A stretch of DNA of 64,000 bases, from assembly GCA_934675575.1 (NCBI GenBank), contig CAKUQQ010000008.1:1-64000 (forward strand), in the 5' to 3' direction. Source of the DNA: an uncultured Muribaculaceae bacterium. Its GTDB lineage: Bacteria; Bacteroidota; Bacteroidia; Bacteroidales; Muribaculaceae. Both the position numbers and the translations under genes were made by a program. The number at the start of each line of letters is the position of its first letter. Within the stretch, counting starts at the first letter, position 1. The notes beneath the pieces were generated by a model, which was given only the letters and a program-made list of their open reading frames with translations, made no database searches and had not been told where the DNA came from. Positions 9,366-18,884 of this stretch are shown one piece after another.

Positions 9366-9953
9366 ATGGAAGATAAGATAGAACTTGGCGTGCTCGGCAT
9401 AACATTCAACCAGATAAGAATGGGAGCATACGCCTTGGTTTTGAAAGAAATAGACGGTAACCGGCGCATACCGGTGGTGATAGGCGTGGCCGAGGCGCAG
9501 TCGATAGCCCTGAAGCTTGAAGACCGCAAGCTGCGTCGGCCGCTGTGTCACGACGTGATGACCACCACGCTGCGCGCATTTGGAATAAGCGTTGACGAGG
9601 TGCTGATACACACATTCAGCGATGGAATATTCTATAGCAGCCTGAAGCTGAGCGACGGCGAGAAAGAGGTGGAGATAGACTCGCGCACAAGCGACGCCAT
9701 AGCCATTGCGCTGCGCGCCGGAGCGCCGATATATGCCACACGCGAGCTTGTGGAAAAGGTGGGGATAGAATATCCCGACGATGCCATAGGCATGGAAGCG
9801 GCGGTGAAGCCAAGCCGCAAGGGCGTGGACCTGAACGGCCTGAGCCTGGAGCAGCTGCACCACCTGCTCGACGTGGTGGTGGAGAACGAGGAATATGAGC
9901 GCGCAGCCGAGATACAAAAAGTGATAAATGCCAAAAACAAGGGCGACAAATGA
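9366..9953 (+). CDS. DUF151 bifunctional nuclease family protein with C-terminal UVR motif
   Basis: About 195 residues. The N-terminal DUF151/BFN domain (residues about 1-135) has the typical RRIPVVIGVAEAQSIALKLE and DAIAIALRAGAPIYA motifs. A UvrB/UvrC motif (about 155-190, LEQLHHLLDVVVENEEYERAAEI) is fused at the C terminus. Plant members have nuclease activity; the bacterial role, perhaps in stress or DNA metabolism, is unresolved. An ATG at 9366 is chosen; an in-frame GTG at 9360 is possible. It follows mnmA by under 30 bp, and an AAGGAG-like stretch lies at about 9341-9346. Confidence 0.8.
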   Translation: MEDKIELGVLGITFNQIRMGAYALVLKEIDGNRRIPVVIGVAEAQSIALKLEDRKLRRPLCHDVMTTTLRAFGISVDEVLIHTFSDGIFYSSLKLSDGEKEVEIDSRTSDAIAIALRAGAPIYATRELVEKVGIEYPDDAIGMEAAVKPSRKGVDLNGLSLEQLHHLLDVVVENEEYERAAEIQKVINAKNKGDK

Positions 9954-9977
9954 CGGCTGAGTGAGGCAAAAAACACT

Positions 9978-9985
9978 TAACTTTG
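9978..9985 (+). promoter_or_regulatory. Possible promoter -7 element for the nucleoside permease
   Basis: TAACTTTG matches the Bacteroidota -7 consensus, but no clear -33 TTTG lies 19-21 bp upstream. It would give an A-rich leader of about 96 nt. Confidence 0.35.
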
Positions 9986-10086
9986 TGACAGACAAAACAG
10001 AAACAAACGAAACAAGGCAAAAAGAAAGTAAGAAGAGAAAGAAACGTTAATATAAACAAACAGGAAAATTAAAAAGAAAAAATACG

Positions 10087-11427
10087 ATGGAGCTTAAGAT
10101 TCGACTTATAGTGATGAATTTTCTGGAGTTTGCCGTGTGGGGAGCATACTTGACTTGCATGGGCAACTATCTGGGCAATGCCGGCATGGGGGCTGAAATC
10201 TCATGGTTTTATGCCATACAGGGCATTGTGTCGATATTCATGCCTACGCTGATAGGCATAGTGGCCGACAAGTGGATTCAGCCGCAGCGCATGCTGGGCT
10301 ACTGCCACCTGATAGCTGGAGCGATGATGGTGGCACTGTTTGTGCTCGGCTACAGGGCTGAAGCTGCCGGCGTGATGCCCGACAAGACACTGTTTATCAC
10401 CCTCTACACGCTGAGTGTGGCATTCTACATGCCCACACTGGCACTATCGAACACGGCTGCATTCACGATACTCAAAAACCGCGGCATGAGCACGGTGACC
10501 GACTTTCCGCCGATACGTGTGTTTGGCACGGTGGGCTTCATAGTGTGCATGTGGTTTGTGAACTGCTCGGCAATGGAGCCGTCGGTGGGCTATGTGTTCA
10601 CATTTGCCAACAATCCCTTTAAGTTTCAATACACCTACTGGCAATTTCTTGTGTCGGGTGTGCTGGGCATAGCACTGTTTTTCTACTGCTTCACGCTGCC
10701 GGAGTGCAAGCTGGTGAAAAGCGGAGAGAAAAAGAGTGTGGGGCAACTGCTGGGGCTCGACGCGTTCAAGCTGTTCAAGACACGCAACATGGCATTGTTT
10801 TTCATATTCTCGGCACTGCTGGGCATGTCGCTGCAAGTGACCAACGGCTATGCCACGCCGTTTATCACGAGCTTCAAGGGCATACCGGAGCTGGCCGACA
10901 CGTTTGCCGCCAACAACGCCACACTGCTCATATCGCTGTCGCAGGTGGCCGAGGCGTTCTGCATATTGCTGATACCGTTTTTCCTGAAACGTTATGGCAT
11001 AAAGGTGGTGATGCTCATAGCCATGTTTGCATGGGTGCTGCGCTTCGGGTTCTTCGGCCTGGGCAACCCAGCATTTCCTGGCGTGACGCTGTTCATACTG
11101 TCGTGTCTGGTGTATGGCGTGGCGTTTGACTTCTTCAATGTGTCGGGCGGCCTGTATGTTGACAACGAGTGCGACCCAAGCGTGAGAGCTTCGGGGCAAG
11201 GCTTGTTTATGCTTATGACCAACGGCATAGGCGCGTCGATAGGCACGCTTGTGGCAGGAAAGGTGATAAACCACTACTGCCAATATCAGCAGGTGGGCGA
11301 CAGCAGCTATCTGCTGGGCGACTGGCAGACACCGTGGTTCATATTTGCCGGTTTTGCGCTGGTGGTGGCAGTGGCATTTATGCTGTGTTTCCGCTACAAG
11401 CACGAAAAACCCGGTCAGGCCAACTGA
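10087..11427 (+). CDS. NupG-type nucleoside:H+ symporter (MFS)
   Basis: 446 residues with about 12 hydrophobic helices. The N-terminal MNFLEFAVWGAYLTCMGNYL and the segment SWFYAIQGIVSIFMPTLIGIVADKWI are typical of the NupG/XapB nucleoside permease family. The protein should import nucleosides, driven by protons, across the inner membrane. A TAnnTTTG element in the 133-bp gap upstream suggests it can be transcribed separately from the preceding genes. rsmE follows 38 bp later. Substrate specificity among nucleosides cannot be read from the sequence. Confidence 0.85.
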   Translation: MELKIRLIVMNFLEFAVWGAYLTCMGNYLGNAGMGAEISWFYAIQGIVSIFMPTLIGIVADKWIQPQRMLGYCHLIAGAMMVALFVLGYRAEAAGVMPDKTLFITLYTLSVAFYMPTLALSNTAAFTILKNRGMSTVTDFPPIRVFGTVGFIVCMWFVNCSAMEPSVGYVFTFANNPFKFQYTYWQFLVSGVLGIALFFYCFTLPECKLVKSGEKKSVGQLLGLDAFKLFKTRNMALFFIFSALLGMSLQVTNGYATPFITSFKGIPELADTFAANNATLLISLSQVAEAFCILLIPFFLKRYGIKVVMLIAMFAWVLRFGFFGLGNPAFPGVTLFILSCLVYGVAFDFFNVSGGLYVDNECDPSVRASGQGLFMLMTNGIGASIGTLVAGKVINHYCQYQQVGDSSYLLGDWQTPWFIFAGFALVVAVAFMLCFRYKHEKPGQAN

Positions 11428-11465
11428 AAATATTTTGTGGATAACAGAGAGAAAAAGAAAGAAAT

Positions 11466-12188
11466 ATGCCAAGATTTTATGTTGAGGACATAGAGCAAAC
11501 ACTGACTTTGGGCGAGGACGAGTCGCGCCACTGCGTGAAGGTGCTGCGCCTTGCCGAAGGCGACCACATAACCGTGGTGGACGGCAAGGGCAAGAGCTAT
11601 GAGTGCCACATAGACCAGGCACACAGCAAGCACTGCCATGTGGCGATAGACGAGGTGAGAGAAGAGCCGCCGAGCTGGGGTCACCGGATAGTGTTGGCGG
11701 TGTCGCCAACAAAAAATCTTGACAGAATGGAATGGCTCACCGAGAAATGCACAGAAATGGGCATTGACGAGCTGGTGCCGCTGCTGTGCCACAACAGCGA
11801 GCGCAAGGTGCTGAAAACCGAGCGGCTCAAGAAGATAGCCGTGTCGGCAATGAAGCAGTCGAAGAAGTCGGTGCTGCCCACGATAAGCGAAATGACTCCG
11901 CTGAAAGACGTGCTTGAGGGCGAGTTTGAGGGCAACCGCTTCATAGCCTACTGCGACATGATGCTGCCGCGCGAGCTGCGGCGCAGTTTTGCCAAGGAAT
12001 ATGTGCCTGGAGCCGACACGCTGGTGCTGGTGGGTCCTGAGGGCGACTTCAGCCCAGAGGAGGTGGAGATTGCCTTGAAAAAGGGTTTTCGGCCGGTGTC
12101 GCTCGGCGAAAGCCGCCTGCGCACCGAGACGGCGGCAATGGTGGCATGCGCCACATGCCACGTGATGGACGAGGCTGCTGCCAAGTGA
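11466..12188 (+). CDS. rsmE: 16S rRNA (uracil-1498-N3)-methyltransferase RsmE
   Basis: 240 residues. The SPOUT-class enzyme methylates N3 of U1498 in 16S rRNA using SAM. An N-terminal PUA-like domain (1-70; FYVEDIEQTLTLGEDESRHC and VLRLAEGDHITVVDGKG) is followed by the knotted SPOUT domain with the SAM-binding motifs LVLVGPEGDFSPEEVEIA (about 186-203) and SLGESRLRTETAAMVA (about 213-228). Length and motif order are standard. It lies between the nucleoside permease and kdsA on the same strand. Confidence 0.94.
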   Translation: MPRFYVEDIEQTLTLGEDESRHCVKVLRLAEGDHITVVDGKGKSYECHIDQAHSKHCHVAIDEVREEPPSWGHRIVLAVSPTKNLDRMEWLTEKCTEMGIDELVPLLCHNSERKVLKTERLKKIAVSAMKQSKKSVLPTISEMTPLKDVLEGEFEGNRFIAYCDMMLPRELRRSFAKEYVPGADTLVLVGPEGDFSPEEVEIALKKGFRPVSLGESRLRTETAAMVACATCHVMDEAAAK

Positions 12189-12262
12189 TGCGCGGTGAGC
12201 CGGCGTGAAATGTTTTTTTTAGAAAAACTTGAGAATAAAACAAACAACACGATATATTATAT

Positions 12263-13075
12263 ATGCTGATAGACAAACTGAAGTCATCTGACAATTTCTT
12301 CCTCCTCGCAGGTCCGTGTGTGATAGAGGGTGAGGAAATGGCTCTCGACATAGCCGAAAAGGCAGTGGCCATAACGGAGAGGCTGGGCATGCCCTATGTG
12401 TTTAAGGGCAGCTACCGCAAGGCCAATCGCAGCCGCATTGACTCGTTCACCGGAATAGGCGACGAGAAGGCACTGAAGATATTACGCAAGGTGGGCGAAA
12501 CGTTCCATATACCGGTGGTGACAGACATACACACAGCCGAGGAAGCCGACATGGCGGCACAATATGCAGATGTGCTGCAAATTCCGGCGTTTTTGTGCCG
12601 TCAGACCGACCTGCTCGTAGCAGCCGCCAAGACAGGGCGCATGGTGAACATAAAGAAAGGACAGTTTTTGTCGCCAGAGGCCATGCAATTTGCCGTGCAG
12701 AAAGTGCGCGATGCCGGCAACGACGATGTGGCGGTGACAGAGCGCGGCACCACGTTTGGCTATCAAGACCTGATAGTGGACTTCAGAGGCATACCGGTGA
12801 TGAAGCAATATGCGCCTGTGATAGTGGACGTGACCCACTCGCTGCAGCAGCCCAACCAGAGCGCAGGAGTGACAGGCGGCCGCCCGGAGCTGATAGAGAC
12901 GCTGGCGCGCGCCGCAGTGGCAACAGGGTGTGACGGAATATTCCTGGAAACGCACCAAAACCCTGCCGTGGCAAAGAGCGACGGAGCCAACATGCTAAAG
13001 CTCGACTTGCTCGACGGACTGCTGACACGCTTGACAATGTTGAAAAAAACAATTAATAAAATAGATGAAAAATAG
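12263..13075 (+). CDS. kdsA: 3-deoxy-8-phosphooctulonate synthase KdsA
   Basis: 270 residues, a TIM-barrel aldolase that condenses phosphoenolpyruvate with arabinose-5-phosphate to Kdo-8-phosphate for the LPS inner core. Visible signatures: FFLLAGPCVIEGEEMALDIA near the N terminus, VFKGSYRKANRSRIDSF, VVTDIHTAEEAD, LQIPAFLCRQTDLL, NIKKGQFLSP, VTERGTTFGY, DVTHSLQQPN and FLETHQNP. The conserved Cys in IPAFLCRQ fits KdsA rather than DAHP synthase. The coding region ends inside or just before the TPR gene depending on that gene's start. Confidence 0.96.
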   Translation: MLIDKLKSSDNFFLLAGPCVIEGEEMALDIAEKAVAITERLGMPYVFKGSYRKANRSRIDSFTGIGDEKALKILRKVGETFHIPVVTDIHTAEEADMAAQYADVLQIPAFLCRQTDLLVAAAKTGRMVNIKKGQFLSPEAMQFAVQKVRDAGNDDVAVTERGTTFGYQDLIVDFRGIPVMKQYAPVIVDVTHSLQQPNQSAGVTGGRPELIETLARAAVATGCDGIFLETHQNPAVAKSDGANMLKLDLLDGLLTRLTMLKKTINKIDEK

Positions 13076-13082
13076 ACGAACT

Positions 13083-14699
13083 ATGAAATTGACATCGCGA
13101 GTGATTATTTCATTGGCATTGCTGCTGTGCGGACAGGGGGCGTTTGCCCGTCCGTCCGACGACGACAAGGAACTGAAGCAGCAGGTCAACGAGGCAGTGA
13201 TGCAGGTGTATAACGAGCAGCTGGAGCAAGACCCGAATGACTACAACACGCTGTTTGCGCGTGCCAACCAATATTACTTCAACGGCAACAATCTGAAGGC
13301 CCTCGACGACGTGTCGGCAGCCCTCGACCTGATTCCGGCAAAGGAAAAGGAACTGAGGTTTGACGCTCTGATGCTTAGAGCCAAGATATATGACGCAAGA
13401 CAGAACTACGAGAGCGAGCTTGCCGACTTGAAAGAGGCGTCGGGCATCACGCCGTCGTCGCTGAGCTGCATCGACATGCTTGCCAAGGTGAGCTATAATC
13501 TGGGCGACTACGACGCGTCGGAGAAAAACTATCAGACGATATTGCGTGAGAACCCCACTAACTATGACGCTCTTTATGGTCTGGCCAAGATAGAGGTGAA
13601 GCGCAACAACTATGAGAAAGCCGCCGGCTATGTGGATAAGGCAGTGAACCTATTCACCGCCGAGCCGCAGGTGTATATCAACCGCGCCGACGTGCTCAAC
13701 ATGATGGAGCAATATGAGCCGGCTGCACAGGACCTGATTTCGGCATTGAGTGTGGGCAACAGCGAGACCGAGGCTCTGCGCGCCCTCACCGAGATGAGCA
13801 ACAAGCACTATGAGGCTGTGATGGAGGCTCTGGGCAACTCAATCAACAAGGCTCCGCGTGTGGGTATGTTCTACTACATACGCTCGCAGATAGCCATGAG
13901 CCACTTCCACTATGCACAGGCTCTGAAGGACTTGAAGTCGATAATCAACAACAACTTGTATGACTACTCCGGAATATATTATGGCGCAGCCAAATGCCAA
14001 TTTGAGCTGATGCAATATGGCGAGGCTCTGGCCAACATCAACAAGGCTCTGAAGATGGACGCCAAAGAGATAGACTACTACATATTGAAGGCCGACATAG
14101 TGCGCTATAACGGCGACGGCAAAAACTACGACGATGCCGACGCTGTGCTTGACTTGGCTGCCAACCTGAATCCTGACTACGCCCCAATGCTGCTTGCCAA
14201 GGCTCACTTGCTGATAGCGCAGCGCAAGAATGAGGACGCTGTGAGGACAATCAACGCCATAGTGATGAATGACGCTTCTAACGCCGAAGCTCTGCTGCTG
14301 AGAGGCTGGGTGTATAAATACCGCATGCAGAAGGCTGACCTTGCCAAGAGCGACTTTGAGAAGATGCTGCTTAATGGCGAGGGAATGGCGTCGCTCAGGG
14401 GTTTTGCCTTGCATGAGCTTGGCCGTGCCGACGAGGCTCGCGCCTGGGCTAAGGAAATCATCAACGCTAATGCGGCTCCCGGCGGCGAGGCTTATTATTA
14501 TGCCTCGGCATTGCTCTCTGACATGGACGACAACGACCAGGCTTATAAATATCTGGAGAGCGGACTTGCCTACGGTTTTGGCAGCGCGTTTGAGCTGAAA
14601 GTGAATGAGGACCCATACGTTAACCTGAAGCTTGTGCGCCGTCACCCTGACTTTGGCAAGCTTGTGGACCAATACGGTAGCAACTTCGTGGAGCAATAA
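13083..14699 (+). CDS. Exported tetratricopeptide repeat protein
   Basis: 538 residues from ATG 13083. An in-frame ATG at 13065 would overlap kdsA by 11 nt; 13083 gives a cleaner signal peptide (MKLTSRVIISLALLLCGQGAFA-R). The mature protein is almost wholly helical TPR repeats, for example NYNTLFARANQYYFNGNNLK, NYDALYGLAKIEVKRNNYE, SNAEALLLRGWVYKYRMQK, about ten units between 40 and 530. Likely a periplasmic or envelope scaffold for protein interactions; no enzymatic motif is seen. A terminator follows at 14764. Confidence 0.8.
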   Translation: MKLTSRVIISLALLLCGQGAFARPSDDDKELKQQVNEAVMQVYNEQLEQDPNDYNTLFARANQYYFNGNNLKALDDVSAALDLIPAKEKELRFDALMLRAKIYDARQNYESELADLKEASGITPSSLSCIDMLAKVSYNLGDYDASEKNYQTILRENPTNYDALYGLAKIEVKRNNYEKAAGYVDKAVNLFTAEPQVYINRADVLNMMEQYEPAAQDLISALSVGNSETEALRALTEMSNKHYEAVMEALGNSINKAPRVGMFYYIRSQIAMSHFHYAQALKDLKSIINNNLYDYSGIYYGAAKCQFELMQYGEALANINKALKMDAKEIDYYILKADIVRYNGDGKNYDDADAVLDLAANLNPDYAPMLLAKAHLLIAQRKNEDAVRTINAIVMNDASNAEALLLRGWVYKYRMQKADLAKSDFEKMLLNGEGMASLRGFALHELGRADEARAWAKEIINANAAPGGEAYYYASALLSDMDDNDQAYKYLESGLAYGFGSAFELKVNEDPYVNLKLVRRHPDFGKLVDQYGSNFVEQ

Positions 14700-14763
14700 C
14701 ACTCACCGCAAGACAGGCTGCCGCGATGCGGCCTTGCACCGCGGCACCGTAGAAATAAACCAT

Positions 14764-14804
14764 AAAATGCAGTTACTTGTTTCAATCAGTAACTGCATTT
14801 TTTT
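14764..14804 (+). terminator. Rho-independent terminator after the TPR gene
   Basis: AATGCAGTTACT pairs with AGTAACTGCATT around a short loop and is followed by a TTTTTTTG run. It closes the plus-strand run that starts at 6200. Confidence 0.85.
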
Positions 14805-14846
14805 GTTTTCCTTTTTGATAGGTGTTTTTATGGCATTGTGAGCATT

Positions 14847-14897
14847 TAAAGTAAATTAAAGTAAATTAAAGTAAATTTGTTACAAAATTGTAACAAA
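14847..14897 (+). promoter_or_regulatory. Operator-like element and promoter before the CotH gene
   Basis: Three perfect direct repeats of TAAAGTAAAT (14847-14856, 14857-14866, 14867-14876), spaced one helical turn apart, run into a palindrome TTTGTTACA-AAAT-TGTAACAAA (14876-14897). A -7 element TAAATTTG (14872-14879) is embedded, so the palindrome would cover the transcription start near 14885. This geometry fits a repressor site, with the phased AT repeats as a bending tract or extra sites. No regulator gene is adjacent. Confidence 0.5.
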
Positions 14898-14991
14898 ATG
14901 GCTTTTTTATAGTATATTTACTGACATTTTTAAATCTGAAATCTGACTTAAATCCAATTATGTGAAATGCGAAATTAAGACGACACGCACT

Positions 14992-16959
14992 ATGAAAAAG
15001 ATACTATATATTTTGCTGGTAATGCTCATTTCTGCGGCAGAGATACAAGCTATTGCCGACGTTGACAAAAGCGGCAATGAGAATGTGAGCGAGGTGGCAG
15101 ACCATTTGCGCTTTAATGGTAAAGAACTGACGTTTGACACCACGGAGCGCATGTATTATGCCACGCTTCCGTCGGGATTGCTTGGTGGGGGAGATTATGC
15201 CGTGAAGATAGAATATGGCCTAAAAGATGGTTTTGATGGACTGACGCTGAAGATTGACAGCATTGCTGCCAGCGCAGATAGCGTGACGGTGCTAAAAGAC
15301 GTGACATGCGCCAAACCGTATCTGTTGACTATGGCTGATTCTGCCGGGAATGTGAGAGCCGAGGCAAAGGTGCAATTCACCTTTATGCCGATAGTGGAGG
15401 TGAGTGTTGACACAGTGTGCAACAGCGAAACGTTCACCACAGGGTCGTGGCGTGTGATTTGTGCCGACGACGCAGAACCTGACACAACTGTGATAGCTGC
15501 TTTTAGGTACAGGGGTAATTTCGCACAATTTTTCCCCAAAAAATCATACGCTGTGAAGCTTCGCGATGAAAAAGGAAAATCGGTGGATAGGTCATATTTC
15601 GGATTGCGCTCTGACAACAACTGGATTTTAGACGCAATGGCGGCCGACGCTACCTGCATGCGCAACAGGGTGGCCACCGACTTGTGGAATGAGTTTGCCG
15701 CACGACCATATTATTTCAGTAAGGAGGAGATGGCCTTGACTGGCACGCGCGGCCGCATGGTGGAGGTGTTTTTGAACGGAAGATACAACGGCATTTATTG
15801 CATGACAGAAAAGTTGGACCGCAAGCAGCTGAAACTCAAAAAATATAAGGAAAAGAAACAAGACGATGACGACAAGGACGATGATAAGGACAAGAAAGAC
15901 GGAGATAATAAACGAAATGAAAAAGAGGAAGGTGATGACGTAGGTGGCAAGGGCGAGGTGCATGGCTTGCTATACAAACCTTTTGATTGGTGCTACGAGG
16001 TGCTTATGGGGCATGAACCATATCAGAAGACATTTCCAAGAATGACTCCTTGTGGCTTTAGCAACACGATTGGGCTTGAGAGTTGGTCAGGTTTTGAGCA
16101 AAAATATCCGGATTTTGAGGAGGAAGCTGTTGAGTGGACACCTCTGTGGAACGCAGTGAATTTTGTGGCAACTTCACCTGATGAGGAGTTTGACGAAAAT
16201 GTGGGCAAATACTTTGACATGCCGGTGGTGAATGACTACTACTTGTTTATCGACCTGCTTTTGGCTACCGATAATCATGGCAAAAACATATATTACTTTG
16301 TGTATGACCGCAAGGACGCAAATTGTGACATGATTTCGCTGGCGCCGTGGGACCTTGACGGTGTGTTTGGAGCGCGCTGGAGTGGGTCGGTGGAAGTGAC
16401 TAAAGATTTCACCTTGGACCTTGATGAATATCTTTGGAATTATGAGAGTGGCCAACACACGTTGTTCTACAGACTGATGAAATCGTCTAACCTGAACTGG
16501 AAAGAGGCACTGGCAAAGCGTTATGCCAAGTTGCGCGGCACTGTGATAGACGGCGACTCGCTGGCACAGCGGTTTGATACCTATGCTAATTTGTTTTTGA
16601 AAAGTGGTGCTGATAAACGCGAGGAGGCTCGGTGGGGAGCAGACATTTGGCAGCACACAGAAATTGCCCATTCGGTAGAGTTCAGTAAAAACTGGATAAG
16701 GGGGCGCATTGCTGCTCTTGACAAAAAATACGGTTACACTGTGGGTGGCGTGAATGATGCAAAAACCGACATGGGGCTGACCGTGAAAGGCGTCAAGCAA
16801 AGCATAGTTGTGGAGAGCAGAGAGGGACGCAGAGTGAACGTGTATGCCGTGTCGGGCACACTGGTGCGCTCTGTGCAGATTAATGCCGGGCGCACGGTGA
16901 TAGATGGCATTGCTCCTGGTGTGTATGTTGTGGAGCGGCACAAAGTCGTGGTGCTGTAA
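14992..16959 (+). CDS. CotH kinase family secreted protein with T9SS-type C-terminal domain
   Basis: 655 residues from ATG 14992 (a GTG at 14962 would precede the signal peptide). The signal peptide is MKKILYILLVMLISAAEIQA. The CotH domain (about 165-560) shows FRYRGNFAQFFPKKSYAVKL (from about 170), FGLRSDNNWILDAMAADAT, GRMVEVFLNGRYNGIYCMTE and the kinase-like metal site APWDLDGVFGARW (A451, D454, D456). A very acidic/Lys-rich insertion (about 283-323, alternating D and K runs) interrupts the domain. The tail (about 613-655; VNVYAVSGTLVRSVQIN, APGVYVVERHK) resembles a T9SS sorting domain, predicting export. CotH proteins are atypical protein kinases in spore coats; the target here is unknown. 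Confidence 0.78.
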   Translation: MKKILYILLVMLISAAEIQAIADVDKSGNENVSEVADHLRFNGKELTFDTTERMYYATLPSGLLGGGDYAVKIEYGLKDGFDGLTLKIDSIAASADSVTVLKDVTCAKPYLLTMADSAGNVRAEAKVQFTFMPIVEVSVDTVCNSETFTTGSWRVICADDAEPDTTVIAAFRYRGNFAQFFPKKSYAVKLRDEKGKSVDRSYFGLRSDNNWILDAMAADATCMRNRVATDLWNEFAARPYYFSKEEMALTGTRGRMVEVFLNGRYNGIYCMTEKLDRKQLKLKKYKEKKQDDDDKDDDKDKKDGDNKRNEKEEGDDVGGKGEVHGLLYKPFDWCYEVLMGHEPYQKTFPRMTPCGFSNTIGLESWSGFEQKYPDFEEEAVEWTPLWNAVNFVATSPDEEFDENVGKYFDMPVVNDYYLFIDLLLATDNHGKNIYYFVYDRKDANCDMISLAPWDLDGVFGARWSGSVEVTKDFTLDLDEYLWNYESGQHTLFYRLMKSSNLNWKEALAKRYAKLRGTVIDGDSLAQRFDTYANLFLKSGADKREEARWGADIWQHTEIAHSVEFSKNWIRGRIAALDKKYGYTVGGVNDAKTDMGLTVKGVKQSIVVESREGRRVNVYAVSGTLVRSVQINAGRTVIDGIAPGVYVVERHKVVVL

Positions 16960-17010
16960 AATGGCAAAGCATTGACACACTTTCCAGGCGTGTAAACTGA
17001 TGCAAGATAA

Positions 17011-17050
17011 ACAAATCAGGGCAGCATCAAGTGATGCTGCCCTGATTTGT
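17011..17050. terminator. Bidirectional terminator between convergent genes
   Basis: A 19-bp perfect inverted repeat (17011-17029 with 17032-17050; core CAGGGCAGCATCA) lies between the CotH gene and the minus-strand transporter. It probably stops both transcripts, though the flanking T runs are short. Confidence 0.7.
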
Positions 17051-17078
17051 GATTATATGGAAATGTTTTCTGCTGAGA

Positions 17079-18773
17079 TTACACTAATGCCAAGACAAGG
17101 ATTTGTGCTGCCACCACTCGCAGGAATGTGGTGAGTGGGTAAACCGTGGAATAAGCCACTGCAGGAGCATCGTTGTTTGCCACCTTGTTGGCATAAGCAA
17201 GTGCTGGCGGGTCGGTGGTGGAGCCTGAAAGCAGACCCATGATGGAGCAATAGTTGATTTTGAACTTGCCCCTTGCCAAGAAGCCGACAACCAATAGCGG
17301 AATAAGTGTTATCAGGAAGCCGTAGAACACCCATGTGGCGCCTTGCGAGGTGAACACGGTGGAGAAGAACTTTTCACCGGCTGCAACGCCCACAGAGGCC
17401 AAGAAAAGGCATATTCCCAACTCGCGCAAGAGCAGGTTGGCCGACGACGACGTGTAGGTGACGATTTTGAGCTTGTAGCCATAGCGACCGAGCAAAATAG
17501 CCACGATGAGCGGTCCACCGGCCAAACCGAGTTTCATGGGCACTGCCATGCCAGGAATGGCGATGGGCACAGCACCCACAATAATGCCGAGCATTATGCC
17601 AAAGAATATGGTGAACATGTTGGGCTGGTTAAGACGCTTCATGGAGTTGCCCATCTTCTCAGCCAGGTGCTCAATGTCGCCAAGGTGACCAACGACCGTA
17701 ACGCGGTCGCCAACTTGCAGCGAGAGGTTGGGGCTTGCCAGGAGGTCAACACCGGCACGGTTGACGTGGGTGGCATTGAGGTGATAGGCTGAGCGCAGAC
17801 GAAGCGAACCGAGTTTCTTGCCGCTCAACTCGCTCTTGGTGATGAGAATGCGGCGCGACACCACTTGCTGTGTTTCGGGGCACTCGGCGTCGTCTTCGAG
17901 TTTGTCGTCGATTTGCGAGCCAATCATCACGTCGAACACCTCCTCGTCTTGCATAGACATGACGATAAGCATTTTGTCACCTTCCTCAATTTTGGTTTCT
18001 GATTTGGGTATGATTACCTCACCGTCGCCTTTTTTCTGCATGCGCGACACCACAAAGTCGCGGTCGATGATGCGGTGAAGCTGCTGAAGCGTGTGGTCGA
18101 AGATGAGTTTGTTGGTAACCACATAGGTCACATTGTGTGGGTGCAAGTGGCTATCGTCTTTGTCCTGCTCAATGGCCTGTGACTCCTTGTCAACATTGAT
18201 TTTGAAGAAAACCTTGACAAGAATCATGGTGAGAATGATGCCAATCACACCGAGTGGATAGGCTGCGGCATAGCCCATAGACATGGCCTCGTTTAGTGAC
18301 AGTGCGGCTGGGCCTTGGGTGTCAATCACCGTCTGCTGGGCAGCACCCAGACCAGGAGTGTTGGTCACAGCACCCGAAAGCACACCCACAATCTCATTGA
18401 ACTTTATGGAACCGTCGGCAAAGAAAATGGCCAATGCCACGGCGATGTTGAGCACAATGATGAGTGCGGCGAGTCCGTTGAGCAGCAAGCCTCCCTGCTT
18501 AAACGACGAGAAGAAAGACGGTCCCACCTGGAGTCCGATGGAGAACAGGAACAAGATGAGTCCGAACTGCTGAATGAATTTGATGATGCTGATGTCGGGC
18601 GTGAGTCCGAGGTGACCCACCACAATGCCGACAAACAGCACGAATGTGGTGCCGAGCGAAATGCCAAGGAGCTTGATTTTTCCGAGGATTACGCCCAAAG
18701 CGATTACGAGGGAATAGACGAAAATAGCGTGGGCTATATCGTTACCCAGAATTAGGTCGATTAACCAATCCAT
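17079..18773 (-). CDS. AspT/YidE-family putative transporter with two TrkA-C domains
   Basis: 564 residues. Two hydrophobic halves (about 10-180 and 390-560) with repeated motifs such as GLILFLFSIGLQVGPSFFSS and GAVTNTPGLGAAQ flank a cytosolic region (about 205-380) containing two TrkA-C (RCK_C)-like domains, one with LLASPNLSLQVGDRVTVVGH. This is the aspartate:alanine antiporter fold (AAE family). Whether it exchanges aspartate/alanine, as characterised AspT does, or another substrate is unknown. Inner membrane. It has its own promoter upstream (18885-18916). Confidence 0.8.
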   Translation of the reverse strand: MDWLIDLILGNDIAHAIFVYSLVIALGVILGKIKLLGISLGTTFVLFVGIVVGHLGLTPDISIIKFIQQFGLILFLFSIGLQVGPSFFSSFKQGGLLLNGLAALIIVLNIAVALAIFFADGSIKFNEIVGVLSGAVTNTPGLGAAQQTVIDTQGPAALSLNEAMSMGYAAAYPLGVIGIILTMILVKVFFKINVDKESQAIEQDKDDSHLHPHNVTYVVTNKLIFDHTLQQLHRIIDRDFVVSRMQKKGDGEVIIPKSETKIEEGDKMLIVMSMQDEEVFDVMIGSQIDDKLEDDAECPETQQVVSRRILITKSELSGKKLGSLRLRSAYHLNATHVNRAGVDLLASPNLSLQVGDRVTVVGHLGDIEHLAEKMGNSMKRLNQPNMFTIFFGIMLGIIVGAVPIAIPGMAVPMKLGLAGGPLIVAILLGRYGYKLKIVTYTSSSANLLLRELGICLFLASVGVAAGEKFFSTVFTSQGATWVFYGFLITLIPLLVVGFLARGKFKINYCSIMGLLSGSTTDPPALAYANKVANNDAPAVAYSTVYPLTTFLRVVAAQILVLALV

Positions 18774-18884
18774 AGGCTTAACTTAATGTATTATTGAAAA
18801 ATTTAATATAAATCATTATGCTGATTTCCGACAGTTTTTGATATGAATGAGTATTTATTACAATCAAATGCGGAAATATTTCTG

